A stretch of DNA of 64,000 nucleotides from Lepisosteus oculatus (taxonomy: Eukaryota; Chordata; Actinopteri; Semionotiformes; Lepisosteidae). The notes under the pieces are model-generated. The model saw nothing but the letters and a program-made list of their open reading frames with translations, searched no databases and was not told where the DNA came from. A program made the translations under genes and the position numbers. Below, piece after piece: positions 43,801 to 53,639 of the stretch (the first letter of the stretch is position 1; each line of letters opens with the position of its first letter). The DNA lies in assembly GCF_040954835.1 (NCBI RefSeq), contig NW_027167705.1:62001-126000 (forward strand), written 5' to 3'.

Positions 43801-43873
43801 GGGCCAGTGGTGCAATGGATAACGCGTCTGACTACGGTTCAGGAGATTGCAGGTTCGACTCCTGTCTGGCTCG
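43801..43873 (+). tRNA. tRNA-Arg(ACG)
   Basis: 73 nt with acceptor GGGCCAG/CTGGCTC, anticodon loop CTACGGT (ACG) and B box GGTTCGACTCC; TTTTT follows. The D arm has one change (GGTGCAATGG). The T stem pairs better than in the copy at 17707. Likely functional. Confidence 0.88.
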
Positions 43874-44444
43874 GGTCGTTTTTAAACGCATCGGGCTACT
43901 CCCTAAGTAGTCTGTGCTACTTACTGCATTGTAATCGTACCCAGTAAGAGATTTCCTTCATGTAAATGAACTGCACCTGACAGCTTTAGAAAAACACCTG
44001 GGCTCAGTACGGTGCTGAGAGCTCAGCGTTGCTGTTCTAATTAGCACGCACTGCATCGGCTATGAGCCCGAACTTTTTAATTATTCCGATCAGTAAGTCA
44101 ACACGTAGTCCACATGAACGGTAGAAATATTCTCTTGTCTGTCTCTTGTTTGTATAGAACTGAATGTCCCTGACAATGTACTGTTAGTTTTAATTGAAGA
44201 ACGGCATTTGTGTTCAAATATACCAGACAAGTTTATGTAACTGCTCATGCGACACTCAGTTGTAATTAGTCAAGAAATAAAGTCGAACAACAGCTGCGGG
44301 TTTGATTCTGAACGTATGAGATTGCAGCGCCTTTTACTTCCATTGACAAATGATAGAGATTCGAAGAGAGATCCTTCAGACCAGCAAGCAAACCCACGGC
44401 TATTTCGGTTTTCTATCTAGGCTACGTTGGTGTCTGCAATAGCA

Positions 44445-45055
44445 TACGTTGGTGCCGCAGGCTTTGGGAGGAAAACCTGCAGGATGGAAAGGTGATCTAT
44501 AGCCTCATCTCTAGAGATGTTTTGTTGCTGTGGCATGTGTGTGACCCATATTAAAAAAAAACAGTTTGTAAAACGAATATCGAAGCTGCCTCTAAATCTG
44601 CAAATGAAGATAAGTCGATAAACCACTTGTTTTTCGTATAACTAGACATATATTCATTTGTTACTGATTTCATTCATTGAGGACGGATACAATAGAGGTA
44701 CAGCAATTCACTGTTTGACATGTCTGGTACAGAACCTACAGAACCTAGCAATCAGAAAACGGGTGAAACTGTCTTTAGACTCAGCATACAGTACCGAGGC
44801 CCCCCATGACCAAATAAAGGCTAACCTCGATAATCAGCCTAAAGAACGCAGACTACAGCAAAACGACTGACTTTGAAAAGGGAATGAACCTCCGGAAGGA
44901 GTAGTGGAACTAGCTTGAGATGTTTTTCCGGACCCCTAACTAAAAGCCACCGAGAACCAGCAGCGGCGTCGACTCCTTTCGAACCGGGATCCTTCCGCAG
45001 CCACGCAGTTCGTGGTGTCCTAACCCTCCCGTATCTGATTTTGGACCAAGCACAT
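44445..45055 (-). repeat. U1-5S spacer, inverted orphan copy
   Basis: The reverse complement of the U1 3' flank in the tandem array (58288-58900). It stops just short of where a 5S gene would be and joins the Arg module at about 44445. It contains the U1 3' box at 45034-45047. Confidence 0.85.
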
Positions 45056-45180
45056 CAGGGGAGAGCGCGAACGCAGTCCCCCACTACCAGAAATTATGCA
45101 GTCGAGATTCCCACATTTGGGGAATTCGCAGGGGTCAGCACAGCCGGAGTGCAATGGCCGAGCCTCGCCCTGGGTGAACC
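45056..45180 (-). pseudogene. rnu1: U1 snRNA gene, 3' part (nt 40-164), split by a LINE
   Basis: 125 nt on the minus strand identical in form to array U1 from GGTTCACCCAGGG to the 3' end CTCCCCTG, including stem-loops II-IV and the Sm site AATTTCTGG. The 3' box follows. Nucleotide 40 directly abuts the LINE 3' end at 45181. The gene cannot make U1. Confidence 0.92.
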
Positions 45181-45483
45181 GATTTCGATTTTTAAGAACT
45201 TGATTTTCTTTTCACAAAAAAATACAGGACATCACAAATCAGAAAGCTTTACATTAATATACATACTTAAAACAGTATATATGATCACATCTCATTACAT
45301 TTTGACACGGTAACAGTTACATAGCAACAATTTTCTTTTTTTCTGGTGCAAATCACATTCTTTACTTAAACATGATAATGTTTTTCAAAGTTTCTTGAGA
45401 TATTGACCTATGCTCTCTATTTCCCACAGATTTTCTGCTTCCTCCCTCCCTTCTCTCCACAGATCTCTGAGGTAATAGTTCTC

Positions 45484-48400
45484 TCAGGTGATGAACAGGG
45501 CCAGGCTACCTGCTGCCTTGAATGGGACCTCTATGCCTTTGAACAGCCCCATGTTCCTCACTCTCCACAGGGCGTCTTTCCCACTGTTCACCACGGCCCA
45601 GATCCTGTCAAACATGTCAGGAGGAAGTTTGACAGGAGAGATGCCGTATATGACGAAAGCAGCGGTCAGGGTAAATTGGGGCGAGAGAGCCTGCAACCAA
45701 TCTTCAAACTGTGCCCAGAAGGCCTTAGCAAAAAAGCAGGACCACAGGAGATGGGTCACAGTCTCCTCCTCGCCGCAGCCCACCCTAACGCAGCGAGGTA
45801 TGGGGGTGAGGCCCCTACGGAACAAGAAAGTTCGTACCGGTATGAACTGGTGGACGACACTCCAGGCAAAATCTCTGTGAATGTTGCACAGAAACTTAGA
45901 GGATGTGTGTTTCCACACCTTCCTTGTTTGGGCTGATGTTAAAATGCCCACAGGGGTCTGCCTGTTGTTCTGGGGTGCAATGAAATCTTCCAGTTTTTGA
46001 ACTGGACATCTCGGAGGGGAATATGGCCAATTGGGTGAGATCTTAGAAAACTTTTAACTGTCCCATAAATTGCAGGGCATGTGTCAGAGAGTGGGACGTC
46101 CAGCTTGGGTCTGACACCCCACGCTCTGAACACCTCCTTACCTACCCAGAGCCTGGAAAAATAAGTCCAGGTACGCGCTGCAGGTGCTGTTGCAAAGCCT
46201 CTCAGCACAGAGGCCAGGAAAATGCACAGCAGCTTCGTAGCAATATCTGGGACAGACTTCCCCCCTGAGGGTAGCGGCCTGTACATTATTTCCCTTCTGA
46301 GTCTTTCCTGCTTCCCACCCCATAGAAATTGAAACATCAATCTCCTCAGCACCGCCGCAACACGGTGTGGGATTGGGAAGGTAGAAGCCAGAAACTTCAA
46401 GACAGGCAAGAGCTCGGCTTTGATGACCAGCACCTTCCCTGTCATGGTGAGGTCTCGGTCCTTCCATTGCATCAGTTTTTTGTTTAAGATTGGCAATTTG
46501 TTCTGCCAATTTACTGTTCCCATCTCTTCTCCAAAATACACCCCCAGGACCTTAATTCTCTTCTCTTGCAGCCTGAGATCATGTCCTTCTTTTGGCTCCC
46601 TCCAGTTCTGATAAAAAATCTCACTCTTAGATTTGTTAATTTTTGCGGAGGAAGCCAAAGAGAAACGCTCACAACACTGCAGAGCTCTGCTAATTAAGGC
46701 ATTGTCAGAGAGGAGCAGGGTGAAGTCATCCATGTATAGAGATGTCTTTACCTCTCCTCCCCCACTTCCAGGCACTGGTATCCCATTAATGGCCTGATCC
46801 TGGCGCAAGGCACAGGCTAAGGGCTCCATAGCCAAAACGAATAACAAGGGGGATAATGGGCAGCCCTGCCTCACCCCTGAACAGACTTCAAAGGGGCGTG
46901 ATCTATTGCCATTAACCATTACTCTGCTGTTGCTACCTGTGTACAGCAGGTTAATCCACTTTCTCATGATGGGGCCAAACTTCATGTGCTCAAGTACCGA
47001 TGTTAAGTACTGCCGGTTTAGGCGGTCAAAGGCCTTTTCTAGGTCTACACCTAAAATGCACAGAGGGAGGGAGCGATCCTCTGAGTACAGACAGACATCC
47101 CTCAACAAGGCCAGGTTGTCGCTCATCAGGCATCCTGCTATCCCACAAGTCTGTTCTTTCCCTACCAGTGAGGCCACTACATTTTGTAGGCGCAGGAAAA
47201 GGGCTTTGGACAGGATCTTAGTGTCCACGCCTAACAGGCTGAGGGGTCTCCAGTTCTTTATGTCATTCTTTGCTCCTTTCTTAAACAGGAGAGAGATAGT
47301 GCCTTCTCTTAAGGAGTCAGGCAGCAATTCTGTCTTATAGCTTTCCTCGAATAGGAGCAGTAGCGGATCCTGAAGCAGATCCCAAAAGGTGCAGTAAAAT
47401 TCTTTAGGGAGCCCGTCAGCACCCGGAGTTTTCCCCTTCTGTAAGCTCTCCATAGCCTGTCTCAGCTCTTCTACTGTCAAATCCCTCTCAAGTACTTCCC
47501 TATCTTCTTCACTCAAAACGTTTGCTAGCTTTGAGGTAAAAAAAAGAATTTCTTTATCCTTTACCTCTGTAGAGCTGTACAGTCTTGAGTAGAAGGCCTC
47601 GGTGCAGGAGAGGATAGCACTCGGCTCTGTTCTCTCTCGTCCCTCCTCATCAACTACACTTTCCATGACAGACTTGGAGCCCACCACTTTCCTGAAAAAG
47701 AAGCGAGTACACTTTTCATTTTCTTCCAAGAACTGCACTCTGCTTCTTAACAGCACTCCTCGACTACTTTCTTCGGCTATGCTCCCGATGTCCTTTTTTA
47801 AAAGGGTGATATCCTCGAGCACATCGAAGCCACTGTGCAGCATCGTGTAGAGACGCTGCAGCTGCCTCTGTTTCCTGGCTAGCACTCCTCTCCGTCTGGC
47901 AGCAGCCTTCCTTCCCTCAGCCATGAAAAAGGCCTTTGTCCTCACCTTCACCTCCTCCCACCACTCTCCTACTGACCCGTACAGACACTGCAAGGACAGC
48001 CACTGTGATAGTTTCTCCTTGTAGCGGGATACTACCCCCTCGTTCTCTAGCAGCTTTGTGTTGAGTTTCCAGAGGCCTGGGCCAAAGACAGTCCCGCCCT
48101 GGAGTTCCACTCTACACCCTAAAGCCTGATGATCTGAGAAGAAGACAGGCTGAAGAGTGACCCCAACAACTTTCACTCTCTCTGAGACAAAGCAATAGTC
48201 AATTCTGGAGCTGCTATTCCTCCCTGACCATGTATCCTGCTGTTGTGGGATATATACATCTATATGTGTCTGAGAGTTTAAAGTCTTGAACTAAGTTTTG
48301 CAGGGCCAGTGAGCTGGAATCCAATTTTATCGGCGAGCTAGACTGCCTGTCTGTGTGCTCTAAGATACAATTAAAATCCCTTCCCACTATCACGTCTGTG

Positions 48401-48801
48401 CTACATAACAATAGGGGGGAGAGTGCCTTGAGTAGCTCCACCCTTCCTCCCACGTCAGTAGGACAATACACATTGATTAGCCGCAGGTTAACGGTCCCCC
48501 ATTCCACATCCACACAAAGCAACCTGCCATCTATGACCCTCTGAATACTTTTCAATTTGAAAGCCCATCCTTTGAAAAGAATGGCCACGCCAGAGGCTCT
48601 GTTGTTATTGTCCCCTGACCAAACAGAAGGCCCTTTATCCCACCTATCTTCAAAGGTTTTATACCTCTCTTGATAGGCTAAAGCACACTCCTGCAACATC
48701 AACACATCTCCCTCTCTCTGCTGGAGGTAATCAAAGACAGACTGGCATTTAACTCTGTCATTGATACCTCTGGTGTTAAGAGATATTATGTTTAGATCCA
48801 T
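45484..48801 (-). pseudogene. LINE ORF2: APE endonuclease, RT, zinc motif
   Basis: The endonuclease begins MDLNIISLNTRGI and carries LQEC, GRDFNC and, near its end, SRIDYCF and FFSDHQAL (catalytic SDH). The reverse transcriptase has LFKKGAKNDIKNWRPLSLL, VDLEKAFDRLN (first Asp), SGVRQGCPLSPLLF and SLYMDDFTLLL (catalytic DD). A C-terminal CX4-5C...H...C segment follows (CVRVGCGEEETVTHLLWSC). Frameshifts near 48230 and 45945 split it into three open pieces. ORF1 and ORF2 frames meet within a few bases near 48830, suggesting coupled translation as in related LINEs. Confidence 0.87.
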
Positions 48802-48827
48802 ATTACATAAGAAAGTGGAACCAGTCT

Positions 48828-50255
48828 TTACAAAACACATTTCTCTTCGGTCTCACCTGTTACCTTCTTCTTTTTCTTTTTCTTCTTACCAATTTCCTGC
48901 CAGCCATCCTCTGAATGAGCCTTCATCAGGGTGGCAGCAGTAAAAGCATTCACGGAGTCCATTTCAAGGAAGGGGGTAGAGGGAGGGGTGGAGGGGTTCC
49001 AGCTGTCCCCATCGCCATGCTCTCCTTCCTCCTCGCTCGGGGAGAAAACAGAGTCATTTTTCCTTTTCCTCAAGTCCAGCTCCTGGGAGCACTGAGGGGA
49101 AAGGGGTGCAGCCGATGCACCAGTCTCCTCTTCCCCCTCACCCACCAGCTGCTGCAGATCCTCCGTGATGGACTGGATGGAGGAGAGGAGGGCATCTGTA
49201 GCACTTGCAGAGTCTGAGAAAAGCAGCTCCTCTGAATCCTGGGTATCCTCGCTGGACCCGCTCCACCGGGGGGCCCCACACTGGCCCTCGTTCTGAGGAG
49301 CAGGAGTGGGGGAGGGGTCCTCGCTGTTCTCGGGGGTTTTCAAACCCTCGTGCTTGTCTGGTGCAGTCTGCGGTTGTGGGAGCGTAGTGGATTTCTCTTC
49401 CACCGGCCCCGGAGCCACAGCAGGACTGATCCTGGCTGGAGGCTGAGAGTCTTTGTCCAACAAGGGTTCTTTGTTTGACTTGTTGTTTGCTTTGGCTTTT
49501 CGGGCTGGTTTGGCTGAAACAAGCACTGCCTCATCCTTTCTCATTTTGAGTTTATTGGCGTAGGCGTGAGGGCAGTTCTTAAAAACGTGTCCTTCCGAAC
49601 CACATAAATTGCACTTTGGCAGCATTGAACAGTCAGAGGCTAAATGTCCCTGTTTGCCACAGGTCTTGCAGCATTTCACAGTGCAGGACGATGCCAGGTG
49701 TCCCACAGCACCACAGCGCCGACACACCTTTGGTTGTCCCACATAAAAAACATAGCCATTGCAGGCGCCCAGCCGGATTGTAGAGGGCAGGTGCCTTAAG
49801 CCTCCATTTACATTGTCCGGTAGCAAGCGAACCTCGAATTTCCTTGCTCCTGTTTTTATACCGTCAACATCTCTAACCTCAGTTCCATGGTGGACGGTGC
49901 AGTACTGCTTAAGCCAGGTGTGAATGTCCTCCGTCTTTGCCAGTTCCGAGAACATAACAACATGCACCGTTTTCCTCTCTCTCTGTGTCAGAGGCTGCAA
50001 GTTGATCTTCTCAAGGGCAGGAACTTTCCCTTTTTTTGCCTCAAACACATCCACACATTGTTCAAACAGAGAATAGGTAGCAAAAACAACCTCAAATGCT
50101 TTCTGACCTGGGAGAGCGAAAATGAAATCCAAGTGCCGAGGTTCAAAGCCAAGTTCCTTCTGTAACACTTTTCTGCTGAACTGCATACGATCCATGAAGA
50201 GGTCATCCAAAAGCTCAAAACGTACAGCATTCTTGCGGGATCCAAAGGTTGCCAT
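48828..50255 (-). CDS. LINE ORF1: zinc-knuckle nucleic-acid-binding protein
   Basis: 475 residues from ATG at 50255 (MATFGSRKNAVRFELLDD). The N-terminal third is a globular DUF4283-like region. Three CCHC knuckles follow at about residues 185-240: CRRCGAVGHLASSC, CKTCGKQGHLASDC and CNLCGSEGHVFKNC. The C-terminal half is acidic, Pro/Ser-rich and ends in a lysine block (GKKKKKKKKVTG). The frame happens to stay open upstream through U1 and antisense U5 sequence to 50633; the ATG at 50255 is preferred because it follows the LINE 5' junction. It probably coats the LINE RNA. Confidence 0.87.
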   Translation of the reverse strand: MATFGSRKNAVRFELLDDLFMDRMQFSRKVLQKELGFEPRHLDFIFALPGQKAFEVVFATYSLFEQCVDVFEAKKGKVPALEKINLQPLTQRERKTVHVVMFSELAKTEDIHTWLKQYCTVHHGTEVRDVDGIKTGARKFEVRLLPDNVNGGLRHLPSTIRLGACNGYVFYVGQPKVCRRCGAVGHLASSCTVKCCKTCGKQGHLASDCSMLPKCNLCGSEGHVFKNCPHAYANKLKMRKDEAVLVSAKPARKAKANNKSNKEPLLDKDSQPPARISPAVAPGPVEEKSTTLPQPQTAPDKHEGLKTPENSEDPSPTPAPQNEGQCGAPRWSGSSEDTQDSEELLFSDSASATDALLSSIQSITEDLQQLVGEGEEETGASAAPLSPQCSQELDLRKRKNDSVFSPSEEEGEHGDGDSWNPSTPPSTPFLEMDSVNAFTAATLMKAHSEDGWQEIGKKKKKKKKVTGETEEKCVL

Positions 50256-50322
50256 CTCAAACTGCAAAACAAACACTGCTTCCACAAAACAAGAAAACAA
50301 TCCAACTACTCTAACTACAGGC

Positions 50323-50351
50323 TGATCAAGGTATCTCCCCTGCCAGGTAAG
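50323..50351 (-). pseudogene. rnu1: U1 snRNA fragment, nt 4-32
   Basis: 29 nt on the minus strand, CTTACCTGGCAGGGG ... CTTGATCA, perfectly match array U1 nucleotides 4-32, covering the 5' splice-site pairing region and the first half of stem-loop I. Upstream of nucleotide 4 the sequence does not match the array U1 promoter. Confidence 0.88.
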
Positions 50352-50486
50352 CCGAGAGCCGCAGGCGATGAGCCCGGAGCTGAACGGGCCCCACTGGCTC
50401 GTTTGTAAGGCCAGGTGCATTGCCAACCACGACCGGCAGGGCAGAGGCTTTGAAGGCGGCCTGGGCTCCTGCAGCTGTGCTGCCAC

Positions 50487-50604
50487 GCACTCTGGTTTCT
50501 CTTCATCTCGTACAAATCTTTTGCCTTTTACTAAAGATTTCCATGGAGAGGAGCATGAATGAGTTCCATACAATTTTTGTGCTTCCCTGCCTTCGGGTGG
50601 GGCG
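50487..50604 (+). ncRNA. rnu5: U5-like snRNA gene
   Basis: About 118 nt: ACTCTGGTTTCTCTTCA, then the invariant loop 1 GCCTTTTACT, AAAGATTTCC and GGAGAGG as in vertebrate U5. A Sm site (CAATTTTTG) and a 3' hairpin with a TTCG loop follow. U5 loop 1 holds the two exons during splicing. A 3' box lies 12 nt downstream. The 5' end reads GCACTCTGG rather than ATACTCTGG and the internal loop differs, so it may be a variant. It is head to head with the U1 fragment, 135 bp apart. Confidence 0.85.
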
Positions 50605-50615
50605 CAGCTGGGCTG

Positions 50616-50627
50616 GTCAAAGAGAGA
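50616..50627 (+). terminator. snRNA 3' box of U5
   Basis: GTCAAAGAGAGA fits the AAARNNAGA core and lies 12 nt beyond the U5 3' hairpin. Confidence 0.65.
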
Positions 50628-50815
50628 AAACAAAATCGCTCACAATCGCTCTTATTATGGCGACTGTGGCCGTCTGCTCTGTGAGTCCTCGGTCTCCGCC
50701 TGTCTGATTGGCGCTCTTTTCTTTGGGGGGCGGGAAGTGTCCGGCCGCAAATATGAAGCGTTACAGCAACGACATGCCATGAGACGATTGATAACGATTT
50801 CCATAGGATCCCCGC

Positions 50816-50830
50816 GGTTGCCTGGCAACC
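50816..50830. promoter_or_regulatory. X-box-like palindrome upstream of U4 copy 2
   Basis: GGTTGCC-T-GGCAACC, ending 3 bp before U4. Upstream bases back to about 50745 are shared with the other U4 copies and should include the proximal promoter. Confidence 0.5.
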
Positions 50831-50833
50831 GTC

Positions 50834-50978
50834 AGCTTTGCGCAGTGGCAGTATCGTAGCCTGTGAGGTATAGCCGAGGCGCGATTATTGCTAGTTGAAA
50901 ACTTTTCCCAATACCCCGCTTCCGCCTGTTTGCAATACAATCGGCGAAAACAATTTTCGACAGTCTCGTCAGAGACTG
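50834..50978 (+). ncRNA. rnu4: U4 snRNA gene (copy 2)
   Basis: 145 nt starting AGCTTTGCGCAGTGGCAG with complete terminal stem GACAGTCTCGTCAGAGACTG. The K-turn region GAGGTATAGCCGAGG has one change, and the Sm region reads AATTTTCG instead of AATTTTTG, which may impair Sm binding. The 3' box is perfect. Either a variant gene or a young pseudogene. Confidence 0.87.
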
Positions 50979-50986
50979 AGCAAGGT

Positions 50987-50999
50987 GTTTAAAGACAGA
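50987..50999 (+). terminator. snRNA 3' box of U4 copy 2
   Basis: GTTTAAAGACAGA, 9 nt downstream of the U4 3' end. Confidence 0.75.
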
Positions 51000-51184
51000 T
51001 TTTGTCATGGTAACATCATGGTAGAAAGAAACAAGCTTCTTACGTCTCAACAGAAACGCTCTTTAGCTCTTTCAGCGTTATGCAGAGAACAGCGTCTGTC
51101 GAGATCACTTTTGAGTCAGCGCGAAACGCCATGTGCTGTCAGTTTGATTTCATATTGCTCGTAGGGCGCCCGGCTTTTGTCTGT
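51000..51184. other. U4 3' flank, unassigned
   Basis: Part matches the flank of U4 copy 1; the rest is not repeated elsewhere in the window. No gene seen. Confidence 0.4.
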
Positions 51185-52297
51185 CAAACGTTAGGTTGCG
51201 CTTCTTCATGCTGCATCGTCGGCATGAGTGGAGCTTTTTAATTGTCTGTACTTGTCTTACTGCGCCCCATAAGAAATCGTTTGTCCCCGTTCAAAAGAGA
51301 TTGTGCGATGTCCTGCAGTGTTCGCAAAGCAAACCTTTGACAGTTTGAAAAGAGGAATTTATTCTGCTTCCTGTGCGTGCAGTAGTTACAAAGTTGAACG
51401 TCTTTACACGATCTGCTGCAGTTTTCAGTGGGCGGGCTTTGTCAGATGGCTTGGAAAAACGCACTGTGTTTCTGCTCGGGAAACATCATGAGCAGTGTCC
51501 TGCATGTTTTCTGTGTATAGCTGTCTTTTAACGCATACAGAATTCATTCGAAATCATTGATTTCTCCAATTAACAAGGGACCTCCCTTTTTGAACCTGCG
51601 AGAAGCATTCTTTCAATGTAACAGATTTACTCCGAGGAAAGGCAGCATGACATTGAGAGTAGCTCAAGCTTTCAGCACCCGTATCGGGCTGCGTGTATGC
51701 AGACACCGCTCAGACTCCCCTGTAAGATTCTCCCTCACTTCTGTTGTGCAGTGCTTTACCTCTTTCAAAAGGCTTCACTTTCCTAGTCACATTCCAAGGC
51801 TCATCGAACCCGGGCTGTTTCCTCCAGCGGTATAGTATTGCAGTGAGACAGCACGATGCCTGCAAGACTATGTCACGCTAAACGCCACAAATTGTGTTTG
51901 TCCGTTCGTGTCAGTCGTCCTGCAGCCACGGGAAGTGGGACACAAACATGCTGCAATGCTTTCAGGACGTTAGGATTTGTTTATGCAACATCCGAGAAGA
52001 GTACTTGTGGCTTGAATGTGAACTGTACGTTCCCGCCCCCTTTCCTCTGTAGTGCATGAGTTCCTCCCGGCATGCCCTTCGTCATTGTTCTGTCATCTTG
52101 TATTTAAAGGGTTGTATTTCTGCTGCTGAAAATAAGCAACAGTTTTCTCACAACGCCCTTTGTTCCCGACGGAGCCCTTGTCTGTCATGAAATTCTTCAA
52201 AACCTCAAGCTAGAAGAAGAAGAAGACGACAAATATGAAGCGTTATAGCAACAACATGCCATGAGACGATTGATAACGATTTCCATAGGATCCCCGC
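51185..52297. repeat. U4/Gly module, direct copy
   Basis: The portion 51190-51835 is inverted to 3245-3860, and 51850-52297 is inverted to 949-1390. Non-coding. Confidence 0.7.
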
Positions 52298-52312
52298 GGT
52301 TGCCTGGCAACC
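52298..52312. promoter_or_regulatory. X-box-like palindrome upstream of U4 copy 3
   Basis: Same GGTTGCC-T-GGCAACC motif at the same distance (3 bp) from U4. Confidence 0.5.
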
Positions 52313-52315
52313 GTC

Positions 52316-52454
52316 AGCTTTGCGCAGTGGCAGTATCGTAGCCTGTGAGGTTTAGCCGAGGCGCGATTATTGCTAGTTGAAAACTTTTCCCAATACCCCG
52401 CTTCCGCCGGTTTGCAATACAATCGTCGAAAGCAATTTTTGACAGTCTCGTCAG
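52316..52454 (+). pseudogene. rnu4: U4 snRNA, 3' truncated (copy 3)
   Basis: Begins AGCTTTGCGCAGTGGCAG and keeps the K-turn (GAGGTTTAGCCGAGG) and Sm site (AATTTTTG). It breaks off in the terminal stem at GACAGTCTCGTCAG, joining Gly-module sequence (TGCGTGACATAG). The last half of the 3' stem and the 3' box are gone. Confidence 0.85.
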
Positions 52455-52638
52455 TGCGTGACATAGTCTTGCAGGCATCGTGCTGTCTAACTGCAATACT
52501 ATACCGCTGGAGGAAACAGCCCGGGTTCAATGAGCCTTGGAATGTGACTAGGAAAGTGAAGCCTTTTGAAAGAGGTAATGTCGACGCTTTTTTAACAGAG
52601 CACCAAAAAAGCGTCTTTTTTGAAGGCCCGGGCACTGA

Positions 52639-52709
52639 GCATTGTTGGTTTAGTGGTAAAATTCTCGCTTCCCACGCGGGAGGCTCTGGTTCAATTCCCA
52701 GCCAAAGCA
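52639..52709 (+). pseudogene. tRNA-Gly(CCC)-like
   Basis: 71 nt with anticodon loop TTCCCAC (CCC) and a good anticodon stem; TTTT follows. The acceptor GCATTGT/CCAAAGC has two mismatches. Paralogue of the Gly(GCC) gene at 12213, so the anticodon differs between duplicates. Likely decayed, although the A and B boxes are near consensus. Confidence 0.65.
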
Positions 52710-52767
52710 GTGGCTTTTGCAGCGAGCTGCTCCATCACTTGCATCCCCTTGCAACTCGCAACTGAAA

Positions 52768-53010
52768 ACCCACTGAAGCTAAGCAGGTGTGAGCCAGGTC
52801 AGTACCCGGATAAGGGTGAGCTACAGGGAAAAACAAAGTTTCCAGCTGGAAGCGGTGTTAATGGTGCCGGCGGGGGGGCGCTCACCCTGAGGTCTGTGTG
52901 GGTCCCAATGCCCCAGCATAGTGACGGAGACGCTGTGTTGTAAAAGGGCGCTGTCTCTTGGATGAGATATAAAACCGAGGTCACAGCGCTCTGTGGTCAT
53001 TAAAAATGAC
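52768..53010 (+). mobile_element. 5S-derived SINE fragment, second copy
   Basis: Same truncated SINE as at 12345, in the same position relative to the Gly and Ile tRNAs, so it was copied with the module. Confidence 0.75.
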
Positions 53011-53266
53011 CACCAAAACCTTTGACAAAAGCTCTTGGTAATTGATGGTCTTCAATAATGCTTCTCCTTTAGGTACATTTTAAATCAGCTGAAAAATGCT
53101 GTGAAATGGGGGGGCACTTCACGCCAGTGTAGGATTTGGGTTACAAGAACCATAAAACTGCACGAGAAAGCCCGTACACTGAATTACACGGCTTTCAATT
53201 CAAAGGAGGGCAAAAGAAATTCCCTGAGTTCGATTTTTTGCAGCACAGAGAGGATTGCTGTCGTGA

Positions 53267-53333
53267 GGCTGGTTAGCTCAGTTGGTTAGAGCTAATAACA
53301 CCAAGGTTGTGGGTTCGAGTCCCGTACAGGCCA
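53267..53333 (+). pseudogene. tRNA-Ile(AAT) with anticodon-stem deletion
   Basis: Matches 12802 but lacks about 7 nt of the 5' anticodon stem (GAGC directly followed by TAATAAC). It cannot fold as a tRNA. Confidence 0.85.
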
Positions 53334-53639
53334 GGTCCTTTTCTCCTCTCTTACAAAAGCTGTTAGGTTCCTTTCCGTGGTGAGATGGGTTGTCATGCAA
53401 CGCTGCTACATAGTGCCGACAGACAATTAAATGACAAAAATGAAGAGAGTTAAAGCAGCTGGAAAGATTTTCTTACAACTTTTGAGCTGACACAGTTTTG
53501 GAAAATGTTTTCTTCACGCTGCACTGTACCACATAGGCAGCCAAGAGTCTCCAAAACAAAACAGAATTGACAGTCATATAATGTCCATTAACCCCGGTTT
53601 TAAACACAGCATCATGTCTGCCATCATAAGAATATGAGT

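Larger units (their letters stand above)
45181..50322 (-). mobile_element. Tx1-like non-LTR retrotransposon inserted in U1 snRNA
   Basis: About 5.14 kb on the minus strand with a short 5' UTR, ORF1 with three CCHC knuckles, ORF2 with APE endonuclease, reverse transcriptase and a C-terminal zinc motif, and a 3' UTR ending AAAAATCGAAATC without a long poly(A). Its 3' end joins U1 nucleotide 40 and its 5' end joins U1 nucleotide 32. ORF architecture and the YMDDF box suit the Tx1 group of L1-like LINEs. That group includes site-specific elements such as Keno (U2 snRNA) and Mutsu (5S rDNA). Two frameshifts in ORF2 make this copy inactive. Confidence 0.88.

Noticed and set aside
46906-47340. 144-residue plus-strand frame inside the LINE
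   Set aside because: It is antisense to the reverse transcriptase; a shadow frame.
50256-50633. 126-codon upstream extension of LINE ORF1
   Set aside because: It reads through the U1 fragment and the U5 gene in antisense. The ATG at 50255 lies inside the LINE, so the extension is taken as chance.
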